Part shown: positions 35,480 to 43,247 of the stretch, one piece after another | Position numbering within the stretch: the stretch's first letter is position 1 | Layout of the letters: each line of letters opens with the position of its first letter | Source: Fusobacterium ulcerans ATCC 49185 | GTDB lineage: Bacteria; Fusobacteriota; Fusobacteriia; Fusobacteriales; Fusobacteriaceae | Assembly: GCF_900683735.1 (NCBI RefSeq) | Contig: NZ_LR215979.1 | Span: forward strand, 3,596,001 to 3,660,000 | Reading direction: 5' to 3' | Length of the DNA stretch: 64,000 bases | Position numbers and translations under genes: made by a program | The notes under the pieces: model-generated | Seen by the model: only the letters and a program-made list of their open reading frames with translations | Database searches by the model: none | Told to the model about the DNA's origin: nothing

Positions 35480-36575
35480 AATTAAAAAATTCTTAGTAAA
35501 TAATGTAGTTCCTATATTTATGGTAATAATAATACTTTTGTCTATACCAATATCTGGATTGAGTATAGAGTATCTTATTCAGGAAATAATTCTAAGATTA
35601 TCTCGTAATCTTTTCCTTGTACTATCTCTTTTGATACCTATAATAGCAGGAATGGGACTTAACTTTGGTATAGTATTGGGAGCGATGGCTGGACAGATAG
35701 CCCTTATATTCATAACTGACTGGAATGTAGTTGGACTTCAGGGCTTTTTTCTTGCAGTGATAATAACTCTTCCAATAGCAGCTTTTATGGGATATATAGG
35801 TGGAGTTGTTTTAAACAGAGCAAAGGGAAGAGAAATGATTACATCTATGATACTTGGTTTTTTTATAAATGGTGTATATCAACTTTTAGTTCTATATGGA
35901 ATGGGAAAAGTTATACCTATAAAAAATGAAGCCATACTTCTTTCAAGAGGACATGGAATAAGGAATGCAATAGATTTGAAAAATATAAGAAGAGCTTTAG
36001 ATGATGGAATCGTATTTAATATAGGGCAGTACTCAATTCCTGTATTAACTATTCTTGCCATAGTACTTTTATGTATCTTCATAGTATGGTTCAGAAAAAC
36101 TAAGCTTGGTCAGGATATGAGAGCAATAGGACAGGATATAGAAGTATCGAAATCTTCTGGTATAGCAGCTGACAGAACAAGAATACTGGCTATTGTTATT
36201 TCTACTATTCTTGCAGGGATAGGGCAGTTGATATTCCTCCAAAATATTGGAACTATGAATACATATAACAGTCATGAGCAGATAGGAATGTTTGCTATTG
36301 CTGCTCTTTTAATAGGGGGAGCAACTGTATCTAAGGCTAGTATTCCAAATGCTCTTAGTGGAGTTATCCTTTTTCATACTATGTTTGTCCTTGCTCCAAG
36401 AGCAGGAAAAGAACTCATAGGTTCAGCACAGATAGGAGAATATTTTAGAGTATTTGTATCTTATGGAATAATTGCATTGGTTCTTATTCTTCACCAATGG
36501 AGGAGAGAGAAAGAAAAAGAAGCAGAAAGGAAAAGAGTGCTTGAGATGAACTCTAGTCAGGCAGGTGGTAATTAA
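35469..36575 (+). CDS. ABC transporter permease (BPD_transp_2 family), second subunit
   Basis: 368 residues, clearly paralogous to the permease before it: GMGLNFGIVLGAMAGQ and FRKTKLGQDMRAIGQDIEVSKSSGI align with the first subunit's motifs, and IAALLIGGATVSKA with its C-terminal motif. GTG 35469 lies eight bases after AAAGGAAGG and overlaps the end of the previous gene. A GTG nine bases earlier falls inside that site. Its stop overlaps the start of the next small gene. Confidence 0.9.
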   Translation: MENKIKKFLVNNVVPIFMVIIILLSIPISGLSIEYLIQEIILRLSRNLFLVLSLLIPIIAGMGLNFGIVLGAMAGQIALIFITDWNVVGLQGFFLAVIITLPIAAFMGYIGGVVLNRAKGREMITSMILGFFINGVYQLLVLYGMGKVIPIKNEAILLSRGHGIRNAIDLKNIRRALDDGIVFNIGQYSIPVLTILAIVLLCIFIVWFRKTKLGQDMRAIGQDIEVSKSSGIAADRTRILAIVISTILAGIGQLIFLQNIGTMNTYNSHEQIGMFAIAALLIGGATVSKASIPNALSGVILFHTMFVLAPRAGKELIGSAQIGEYFRVFVSYGIIALVLILHQWRREKEKEAERKRVLEMNSSQAGGN

Positions 36576-36934
36576 TGAAAATAGTGAGAAACTGGATAAT
36601 TTTAATAATTGTCCTTATAGGAATTGCTGCTGCTCTTTTTGTCAGTGGGAAACAGCATAAAGTATTTATAGACAATAAAAAAGCTGGAGAATATGCAGCT
36701 GTGGAAGTTTCATATTCTATAAATGGAGAAAAGGCAAAAAAAATCAGAGTAAATAAAAAGGCTATGGTATATGTAAAAGGACCTAAGCATAAATTAATTA
36801 TTGAATTCAAAGATAATACTGGTAAAAATGTTACATTGGAAAATGAATTTAAACTTACACCAACTGAAGATGCAACTATCTACCTTCCTCTGTTAATAAA
36901 TGGAGAAGCAGACTGGATAAAAAGCGACAATTAA
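36575..36934 (+). CDS. Membrane-anchored small protein of the ABC operon (DUF6672-like)
   Basis: 119 residues. One N-terminal membrane segment (about 6-25) is followed by an exported beta-rich domain: HKVFIDNKKAGEY, VEVSYSINGEKAKKI, KHKLIIEFKDN and ATIYLPLLINGEADWI. It is probably the DUF6672 family, which I recall beside DUF3798 transporters. The start overlaps the permease stop by one base, so it is part of the transporter unit, perhaps as a periplasmic accessory. Function unknown. Confidence 0.72.
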   Translation: MKIVRNWIILIIVLIGIAAALFVSGKQHKVFIDNKKAGEYAAVEVSYSINGEKAKKIRVNKKAMVYVKGPKHKLIIEFKDNTGKNVTLENEFKLTPTEDATIYLPLLINGEADWIKSDN

Positions 36935-36953
36935 TTCAAGTATAAATATAATA

Positions 36954-36985
36954 TTAAAGGCTCTCTTTTTTGGAGAGCTTTTTGT
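36954..36985 (+). terminator. Terminator of the DUF3798 ABC operon
   Basis: AAAGGCTCTC and GAGAGC.TTT form the stem around a T-rich loop, followed by T. Confidence 0.88.
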
Positions 36986-37039
36986 TTCTTTTGACTAAAA
37001 AGTGCCAAAAAAAAGTTATCTTTTTTTCAATTAGTATGG

Positions 37040-37235
37040 TATAATATATTGTTATTTAATTGAAAAAAAATATGTCTTTTTTATATATTTATAATAATGT
37101 TCTGAAAGACGTATTCTGACGCTGATATGGGGATAGGCAGAAAAATTGATCGCCAGAAATAGGGGTCAATATAACAGAGATGTATTAGGAAAATCAATGG
37201 GATTTTCTGCTGACTTTATTAACTCGGAGGAAAAA
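37040..37235 (+). promoter_or_regulatory. Promoter and structured leader of the glucosaminidase gene
   Basis: TGGTATAAT gives an extended -10 at 37040-37045. The leader of about 185 bases can form a 14-bp helix: 37137-37150 (GCAGAAAAATTGAT) pairs with ATCAAT at 37193-37198 and TTTTCTGC at 37203-37210, with a 4-base bulge. The ATTGAT segment can alternatively pair with GTCAAT at 37165-37170. The two pairings exclude each other, as in a riboswitch. I match it to no known class. Confidence 0.55.
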
Positions 37236-37946
37236 ATGAGAAAAAAAATATTTGTATTATTAATTTTTCTTTTTTCTTTTACTGCTTTTTCAGGAACTAC
37301 AATAAATGAAAGTGAACTAAAGAATAAACAGTTTTATCTAAGTAAAAGAATTGATTTTAGTGCAATACAAGGAAATGAAAGAAAAAAATTATTTATACAG
37401 ACTCTTGTACCAATAATTGAGAACATTGAAATAGAGATAAAAACTGAAAAAGAGCAGATAAAGAAAATAATAGAAAAAGGTGTAACAACACAGGAAGAAA
37501 AAGATATTTTAAATAATGCTTTTGCTAAGTACAAAGTAAAAAATATGAATACAGATGAGCTTTTGAATAGAATGATAGTGCCTCCCACTTCATTGGTAAT
37601 AGCTCAAGCTTCTCTGGAAAGTGGATGGGGGACTTCAAATGTAGCTAAAAAGGGAAATAATCTTTTTGGAATGAAATCTTTTTCAAAAGATCAGAGTAAA
37701 AGTGTTAAGGTAGGAAAAGGAACTTACTATAAAAAATATGAAACTATAGATGAGTCTGTAAAAGATTATATAATGACATTAGCAAGACATGGAGCTTACA
37801 AACAGCTTAGAACAGCAATAGTTAATGGAGAAAATTCATTAAAACTGGTAAAACATCTGAATAACTACTCTGAAATAAGAGAAGAATATGGAAGAAAACT
37901 CACTACTATAATAAAAGCTAACGATTTATTAGAGCATGATGCCTAA
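37236..37946 (+). CDS. Exported glucosaminidase-domain protein (Bax-like cell-wall hydrolase)
   Basis: 236 residues. A signal peptide (about 1-19, MRKKIFVLL to TAFSG) precedes a helical region and then a glucosaminidase domain: PPTSLVIAQASLESGWGTSNVAKKGNNLFGMKSF, containing the catalytic Glu, and the C-terminal TIDESVKDYIMTLARHGAYKQLR. It should cleave peptidoglycan glycan strands in the periplasm. I start at ATG 37236 after CGGAGGAAAA; an upstream in-frame ATG at 37146 lies inside the structured leader. Confidence 0.88.
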   Translation: MRKKIFVLLIFLFSFTAFSGTTINESELKNKQFYLSKRIDFSAIQGNERKKLFIQTLVPIIENIEIEIKTEKEQIKKIIEKGVTTQEEKDILNNAFAKYKVKNMNTDELLNRMIVPPTSLVIAQASLESGWGTSNVAKKGNNLFGMKSFSKDQSKSVKVGKGTYYKKYETIDESVKDYIMTLARHGAYKQLRTAIVNGENSLKLVKHLNNYSEIREEYGRKLTTIIKANDLLEHDA

Positions 37947-38030
37947 TCTGAATATGAAGAAAGTGTATTAAATTAATTTGGCAATCAAAATATAAGTGTT
38001 TGAAAATACAACATTTTTTTTAAATTACAC

Positions 38031-38057
38031 TTGACAAGATATAAAAAATGATATAAA
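38031..38057 (+). promoter_or_regulatory. Probable ferredoxin promoter
   Basis: TTGACA at 38031-38036 and TATAAA at 38052-38057, with a short 15-bp spacer. Confidence 0.5.
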
Positions 38058-38101
38058 CTTTAGGTAGTTAAAAAAATTTATGAATATTAGGAGGGATTAT
38101 A

Positions 38102-38272
38102 ATGCACGTAATAGATAAAGATGCTTGTATAGGGTGTGGAGCTTGTGAAGGAACTTGTCCAGTAGGAGCAATTTCTGCAACTGATGATGGAAAATATGGA
38201 ATATCAGACGCATGTGTTGATTGTGGAGCTTGTGCAGGTGGATGTCCTGTTTCAGCTATATCAGCTGAGTAG
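38102..38272 (+). CDS. 2[4Fe-4S] ferredoxin
   Basis: 56 residues, the classic clostridial-type length. Two CxxCxxCxxxCP motifs are visible: CIGCGACEGTCPVGAI (Cys9-Cys19) and CVDCGACAGGCPVSAI. Each set binds one [4Fe-4S] cluster with the last Cys donated across to the other. It is a low-potential electron carrier in the cytoplasm. GGAGGGATTATA precedes the ATG. A terminator follows, so it is monocistronic. Confidence 0.98.
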   Translation: MHVIDKDACIGCGACEGTCPVGAISATDDGKYGISDACVDCGACAGGCPVSAISAE

Positions 38273-38283
38273 TTTTTAAATTA

Positions 38284-38313
38284 GAAGGAGCCTTTTGGGG
38301 CTCTTTTTTTTTA
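38284..38313 (+). terminator. Terminator after ferredoxin
   Basis: AAGGAGCC and GGCTC.TT form a short GC-rich stem followed by nine T. Confidence 0.85.
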
Positions 38314-38569
38314 TGGAAAAATTAACTGACAGTTAACTAAAAATTTAATTCTTTATAATTGAAATAACTATAAAGTAATTTAATGAAAGAAAAGAATCTC
38401 TCTTTTTTTATTCTGGATTGAGAATAAATATTTAGCTTAGATTGAGAAATTAAGTATAATTAAGTAGATTAGAAAATAAGGAAAATTTTCTGAGAAAAAG
38501 TTCATAAATATGATATAATATAAAATCGAGAAAGAGTAAATAATAAAACTATTAATGAAGGAGAAGCAG

Positions 38570-39190
38570 ATGAAAGTAGACTTGCATTTACATGATAATA
38601 AATATTCTTCAGATAGTCATGTATCAATAGAGGAAATTATAAAAGAAGCTCGAATAAAAGGATTAGATGGAATTGCTCTTACAAATCATGAGAGTACTGA
38701 TGTAAGAAAAGAGATAGAAGAACTTGTTCAAAAATATAATTTTCCAATTTTTCCTGGAGTGGAATATCTGACTAAAGATGGAGATATAGTTGCATTTGGA
38801 ATTGATGAACTTCCAGAGGAACAGATGACTGCTCAGGAATTTATAGATTATGTAGCAAAAGCAGGAGGAACTTGTACTGCTGCCCATCCATACAGAACAA
38901 ACAACAGAGGATTGGAAGATAAACTTAATTTGGTAAAAGGGCTTACAGCTATTGAGGGATATAATGGAAGCACTAGTGAGTACCATAATGGACTGGCTGT
39001 AGCAACTGCAAATAAACTTGGAATACAGGTGCTTGGCTCAAGTGATGCTCATGTAAAGGAAAAAGTAGGAGTATTTGCCACTCTTCTCCCTTATAGAGTC
39101 AATAATGTAAAAGAACTTATAGAAGCTTTGAAAACTAACAAGTGTAAACCTTTAGTATATAAAAATAATAAATATGAAGTAATAGAATAA
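38570..39190 (+). CDS. PHP-domain metal-dependent phosphoesterase
   Basis: 206 residues with the PHP motifs: VDLHLHDNKYSSDSHVS (motif I), LDGIALTNHEST (motif II), FPGVEYLTKDGDIVAFG (motif III), TAAHPYR and VLGSSDAHVKEKVG (motif IV). Homologues include nucleoside 3',5'-bisphosphatases (TrpH/RNase AM type) and histidinol-phosphatase-like enzymes, so the substrate is open. I start at ATG 38570 because GGAGAAG precedes it; an ATG at 38555 overlaps that site. Only 18 bp separate it from the ABC transporter genes. Confidence 0.88.
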   Translation: MKVDLHLHDNKYSSDSHVSIEEIIKEARIKGLDGIALTNHESTDVRKEIEELVQKYNFPIFPGVEYLTKDGDIVAFGIDELPEEQMTAQEFIDYVAKAGGTCTAAHPYRTNNRGLEDKLNLVKGLTAIEGYNGSTSEYHNGLAVATANKLGIQVLGSSDAHVKEKVGVFATLLPYRVNNVKELIEALKTNKCKPLVYKNNKYEVIE

Positions 39191-39208
39191 ATAAAACGGG
39201 AGGAATTT

Positions 39209-40201
39209 ATGAAAAAAATATCATTGTTATCTGCAATTTTTATGTTGGCTTTGAGCTTTAATATTTTTGCAGAAGGAAGTCTTAAAGTCGTAGCAGCATA
39301 TGGAGGAAAGGAAAAGATATTCCAACAGTTCACAAAGGATACTGGAATAAAAGTAGATTTTATAGATATGTCATCTGGAGAGGTTTTATCAAAACTACAG
39401 GCTGAAAAAGGGAAACCATCTGCTGATGTATGGTTTGGTGGAGGACTGGATAGTTTTATCACTGCTAAAAATAAAGGACTTTTAGAACAATATATTTCAC
39501 CAGAAATGAAAGAAGTGCCTTTGAAATATAGAGATAAAGATGGATACTGGTCAGGTGTTTCTCTAGTTCTTGTAGGCTTTATGGTAAATAATGAAATATT
39601 GGCAGATAAAAAACTAGCAGCTCCTAAAACTTGGGCAGATTTGACAAAACCTGAATACAGAGATGAAGTTATTATGGCTAATCCAGCTATTTCAGGAACT
39701 AACTATGCATTAGTAGATAATCTTATCCAAGAGCTTGGAGAGGATAAAGCATGGGAATATTTTGAAGCATTGAATAAAAATGTACCTTTTTTAGCTAAAA
39801 GAGGAGGAGAGCCTCCAATGAAAGTTACTACTGGAGAATTTGGGGTGGCTGTAATTCCTATGTCTGGGGAGTTTATATTAATGGAAGGAAAATATCCTGT
39901 AACAACTATTTATCCCGAAGATATGATACCTTGGGTTCCAGCAGGGATGGCAATATTTAAAAATGCTGAAAATTTACCAGAAGCTAAAAAGTTTATAGAC
40001 TGGGCATTATCAGAAAAAGGACAGACAGTTATTAGAGATGAAGATCCTAGAGCTATGGTTAGAAATGGTATCAAGACACCTGAAAGTATAAAGACTATTG
40101 ACATGGACAAATTAATCAATATTGATATTGAGAGATTAGGAAATGAGAGAGAAAAGGTTTTAAATGAATGGAATAAAAGATTTGGAAATAAAGCAAAATA
40201 A
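39209..40201 (+). CDS. Ferric-type ABC transporter substrate-binding protein
   Basis: 330 residues of the FbpA/AfuA (class II ferric-type) binding family. The signal peptide (about 1-21) ends LSFNIFAEG. The mature protein has LKVVAAYGGKEKIFQQFTK, DVWFGGGLDSFITA, AAPKTWADLTKPEYRDEVIMANP, GTNYALVDNLIQELGEDKAWEYF and a C-terminal WALSEKGQTVI. Relatives carry Fe3+ but some carry phosphonates or other anions, so iron is the likely substrate, not a certain one. It overlaps the permease gene by 38 bp. Confidence 0.86.
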   Translation: MKKISLLSAIFMLALSFNIFAEGSLKVVAAYGGKEKIFQQFTKDTGIKVDFIDMSSGEVLSKLQAEKGKPSADVWFGGGLDSFITAKNKGLLEQYISPEMKEVPLKYRDKDGYWSGVSLVLVGFMVNNEILADKKLAAPKTWADLTKPEYRDEVIMANPAISGTNYALVDNLIQELGEDKAWEYFEALNKNVPFLAKRGGEPPMKVTTGEFGVAVIPMSGEFILMEGKYPVTTIYPEDMIPWVPAGMAIFKNAENLPEAKKFIDWALSEKGQTVIRDEDPRAMVRNGIKTPESIKTIDMDKLINIDIERLGNEREKVLNEWNKRFGNKAK

Positions 40202-41795
40202 TTTTATATATAATCTTATATTATTTCTAGTTATCAGTGGGGTAGTACTTTTTTGTTTCTACCCCATTTATAGAATAATTGAAACAAGTTTTTTTGATAA
40301 TAATAGTTTCACATTGAAATTTTATAGAGGTATTTTCAGTGAAAATTATGTTCTGCTGAAAAATACATTGATGACTTCAACAGTATCAGCTGGAGTATCT
40401 TCTATATGTGGAGCTGTTATAGCTTTTTATATGATTTTTTCAGGAAAAAAAATTAGAAATTTTTTCTATTATTTATTAATGCTGACTATGATATCGCCAC
40501 CTTTTATTTTTGGAATATCGTATATTATGCTTTTTGGAAGAAGAGGGCTTATTACATATAGGGTTTTGGGATTGCATATCAATCCTTATGGTTTAAAAGG
40601 AATTATACTATTGCAGATTATAGGGGAAATTTCTTTTGCTGCTTTTATGCTTTATGAAATATTTAAGAATATTGACTATAATTTGATTGCAGTATCAAGA
40701 TCACTAGGTGCTTCACCATGGGAAACTGTAAAAAGGGTTATTTTTCCTTTATCAGTTCCAGCACTTATAGGAACATTTTTTATTTTATTTACAAAGAATC
40801 TGGCAGATTTTGGAAGTGCTGTTATTATTGGGGGGAGATATAGCACACTGGCAACAGAAGCATATTTGACTGTGATTGGTGAGGGTAATATGCCTAAGGC
40901 AGCAGCTATGACATTGCTCCTCATTTTACCTGCACTTTTAGCATTCTGGCTCTACAGAAAAGTTTTAATTAAAAATTTAAATCTGGCTTCTGATATAAAG
41001 GGTAGTGGATTGAAAAATATATCATTTAAACTTCCAGTTTGGGTAAAAACTATTTTAGGAATAACAGCATGGTTTTTCTTTTTAATCATGCTTTTACAAT
41101 ATTCAGCAATATTTTTTTCAGGATTCTATAACTATACTTCTAAAGGAATAGAATTTACTTTTGAATATTTAGAAAGATTTCAGCTGTCTGCCTTGAAAGT
41201 ATTTTTAAGAAGTATAATTTATGCTTTTATAGCTGGGATTCTTTCATCAGTAATAGGAATTTTAATCTCTTATTATAACAAAAATAGAGATAATAAATTT
41301 ATGCAGATCATTGAATTTTTTGCCAGCCTTCCATATATTATTCCAGGAACATTTTTTGGATTGGGATATATACTGGCTTTTAACAGAGGAATATTTACTT
41401 TGACTGGAACAGCTGCTATAGTTATACTAAACTGTACTTTCAGACAGATAAGTATAGGAGCAAAGGCAGGAGATTCAATATTGACTAAACTTAATCCTAA
41501 TATGGAGAAGGCAGCTAAAGATTTAGGAGCTTCTAAAATTAGAATATTATTGGATATAATATTTCCTGTATTAAAACCAGCTTTTCTAATTTCTTTTATC
41601 AACTGCTTTATTGCTACTATGACAACAATAGGAGCTATTATTTTCCTGATTTCTCCAGGAACTAATGTAGCTACGGTTGTACTGTTCACTCATGTAGCAC
41701 AGGGAGAATATGGACTGGCTTCTATAACAGCACTAGCTATAACTATTGTTACTTTTTCTTTGAATATTGCAGTTTACAGATTTTTAAAAAAATAG
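40164..41795 (+). CDS. Ferric-type ABC transporter permease (fused dimer)
   Basis: 543 residues with about twelve membrane helices and two copies of the EAA loop: AVSRSLGASPWETVKRVIFPLSVPA near 174-200 and KAAKDLGASKIRILLDIIFPVLKPA near 450-475. One polypeptide thus supplies both transmembrane halves, as in FbpB/SfuB. The start at ATG 40164 lies within the end of the binding-protein gene after AAAAGG, so the genes are translationally coupled. Confidence 0.92.
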   Translation: MNGIKDLEIKQNNFIYNLILFLVISGVVLFCFYPIYRIIETSFFDNNSFTLKFYRGIFSENYVLLKNTLMTSTVSAGVSSICGAVIAFYMIFSGKKIRNFFYYLLMLTMISPPFIFGISYIMLFGRRGLITYRVLGLHINPYGLKGIILLQIIGEISFAAFMLYEIFKNIDYNLIAVSRSLGASPWETVKRVIFPLSVPALIGTFFILFTKNLADFGSAVIIGGRYSTLATEAYLTVIGEGNMPKAAAMTLLLILPALLAFWLYRKVLIKNLNLASDIKGSGLKNISFKLPVWVKTILGITAWFFFLIMLLQYSAIFFSGFYNYTSKGIEFTFEYLERFQLSALKVFLRSIIYAFIAGILSSVIGILISYYNKNRDNKFMQIIEFFASLPYIIPGTFFGLGYILAFNRGIFTLTGTAAIVILNCTFRQISIGAKAGDSILTKLNPNMEKAAKDLGASKIRILLDIIFPVLKPAFLISFINCFIATMTTIGAIIFLISPGTNVATVVLFTHVAQGEYGLASITALAITIVTFSLNIAVYRFLKK

Positions 41796-41815
41796 AGTGA
41801 AAAGAGTGATGGAAA

Positions 41816-42742
41816 ATGTATCTAAAAATTGAAAATATAAGAAAAATGTTTGATAAAACCAGAGGGATAAAGGATATAAATTTTTCAATAGAAAAAGGAG
41901 AATTGATATCTTTTTTAGGACCGAGCGGCTGTGGGAAAACAACTCTTTTAAATATAATAGGAGGATTTATTCAGCCTGAAACTGGAAAAATATATCTCGA
42001 AGGGGAAGAAATTACTAATTTTCCTCCTGAAATAAGAAATATATCTACAGTTTTTCAAAATTATGCTCTTTTTCCTCATATGAATGTTATTGAAAATATA
42101 AAGTATGGACTTAAATATAAAAAAATATCTAAAAAAGAGCAGGAAGATTTAGTTCAGGATTATCTGAAAATAGTTGGCTTGGAAGGATATGAAAAAGTTT
42201 CTATTCACGAATTAAGTGGAGGGCAGCAGCAGAGAGTTGCTTTAGCCAGAGCTTTAGTTCTTCACCCTAAGCTTTTATTATTAGATGAACCTTTCAGCAA
42301 TCTTGATGCAAAATTAAAAATAAGTATGAGAGAGGAGCTAAAGCAGCTTCAAAAAAAACTGAATATCAGTATGATATTTGTAACCCATGATCAAGAAGAA
42401 GCTTTGAGCCTTTCTGATAAAATAGTAGTTATGAATATGGGAGAAATCATACAAATTGGGACACCAGAGGAAATATATTATAATCCAGCGAATGATTATG
42501 TAGCTGATTTTATAGGGAAAGCAAATTTTATTACAAAAGATGGAAAAAAAGTTTTGCTGCGTCCAGAGGATATTTCTATGAGGAAATCAGAAAATGGAGA
42601 ATGGGTAATTGTTTCAAAAGAGTTTATGGGAGCTTACACAATTTTTAAAATAAAAAATTCTCAATCTGAACTATATACAAGTATTCAGGGAGAAGAGAGT
42701 AAAAATTTCAAAATAAATGAAAAAGTAAAAATAAGCTATTAA
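41816..42742 (+). CDS. ABC transporter ATP-binding protein (FbpC/PotA type)
   Basis: 308 residues. Walker A is GPSGCGKTT (about 39-47), Q-loop VFQNYALFPHM, signature LSGGQQQRVALARAL, Walker B LLLLDEPFSNLD and switch His in FVTHDQEEA. A short C-terminal TOBE-like part follows (VLLRPEDISMRKSE). It energises the permease encoded 20 bp upstream. A long terminator ends the operon. Confidence 0.93.
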   Translation: MYLKIENIRKMFDKTRGIKDINFSIEKGELISFLGPSGCGKTTLLNIIGGFIQPETGKIYLEGEEITNFPPEIRNISTVFQNYALFPHMNVIENIKYGLKYKKISKKEQEDLVQDYLKIVGLEGYEKVSIHELSGGQQQRVALARALVLHPKLLLLDEPFSNLDAKLKISMREELKQLQKKLNISMIFVTHDQEEALSLSDKIVVMNMGEIIQIGTPEEIYYNPANDYVADFIGKANFITKDGKKVLLRPEDISMRKSENGEWVIVSKEFMGAYTIFKIKNSQSELYTSIQGEESKNFKINEKVKISY

Positions 42743-42754
42743 AATAAGTAATTA

Positions 42755-42815
42755 AAAGACAGAGAATAAATATTACATTAAAAAAAGTGTAGTATAAATC
42801 TCTGTCTTTTTTTAG
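42755..42815 (+). terminator. Terminator of the ferric-type ABC operon
   Basis: AAAGACAGAGA and TCTCTGTCTTT form an 11-bp outer stem. The inside can fold again as TTACATT/AGTGTAG. Seven T follow. Confidence 0.85.
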
Positions 42816-43019
42816 TTAGATAATCTAATAAATTTCTATATTATTAATTTTTTAAATTTGTCTATGTAAATTTTAATAGAAATTTTTTCCATCTATAAAT
42901 ATTTTTTCTGATATCTAACCTTTACCTATCATAACAAATTCTTCTTGCATTTCATAGACTTAATTTTTACAATGCTAAAAATATCTTAAAATCTGATTAA
43001 AATTCAAAAACAAAAAATA

Positions 43020-43045
43020 GTTCGTGTTTATATAATAAAGCGAAC
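43020..43045 (+). repeat. Inverted-repeat element, copy 1
   Basis: GTTCG and CGAAC flank a TATATAATA core that could be a -10 box. It shares 19 of 26 aligned positions with copy 2 (counted by eye). Confidence 0.5.
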
Positions 43046-43160
43046 ACTTATTTATATTTATTATATCCTTTAAATTTAAAAAAATCAAGATTTATATATT
43101 TTAAAAAAAATAGGTATAAAAAAATGAAATTCTAAAAAAAGGAACTTTAGAGCACTTACT

Positions 43161-43186
43161 GTTCGCCTTCTTATATAAAAGAGAAC
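43161..43186 (+). repeat. Inverted-repeat element, copy 2
   Basis: GTTC and GAAC flank TTATATAAAA. It begins 141 bp after copy 1, in the same orientation and with the same length. Confidence 0.5.
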
Positions 43187-43247
43187 ATTAGATTTTTTAA
43201 TGATTTAGAGAATATTTTAGAGAAATGAATATTAAAGGGGAAAGAAT

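Larger units (their letters stand above)
42816..43247 (+). other. AT-rich region before the autotransporter, with two related elements
   Basis: No gene is visible in this 430-bp stretch. It holds two related 26-bp inverted-repeat elements (43020-43045 and 43161-43186), described separately. AAGGGGAAAG at about 43236 is the ribosome-binding site of the autotransporter. The rest is AT-rich with no recognised signal. Confidence 0.6.

Noticed and set aside
37146-37235. N-terminal extension of the glucosaminidase
   Set aside because: It has no signal-peptide character, whereas ATG 37236 follows CGGAGG and begins a clear signal peptide.
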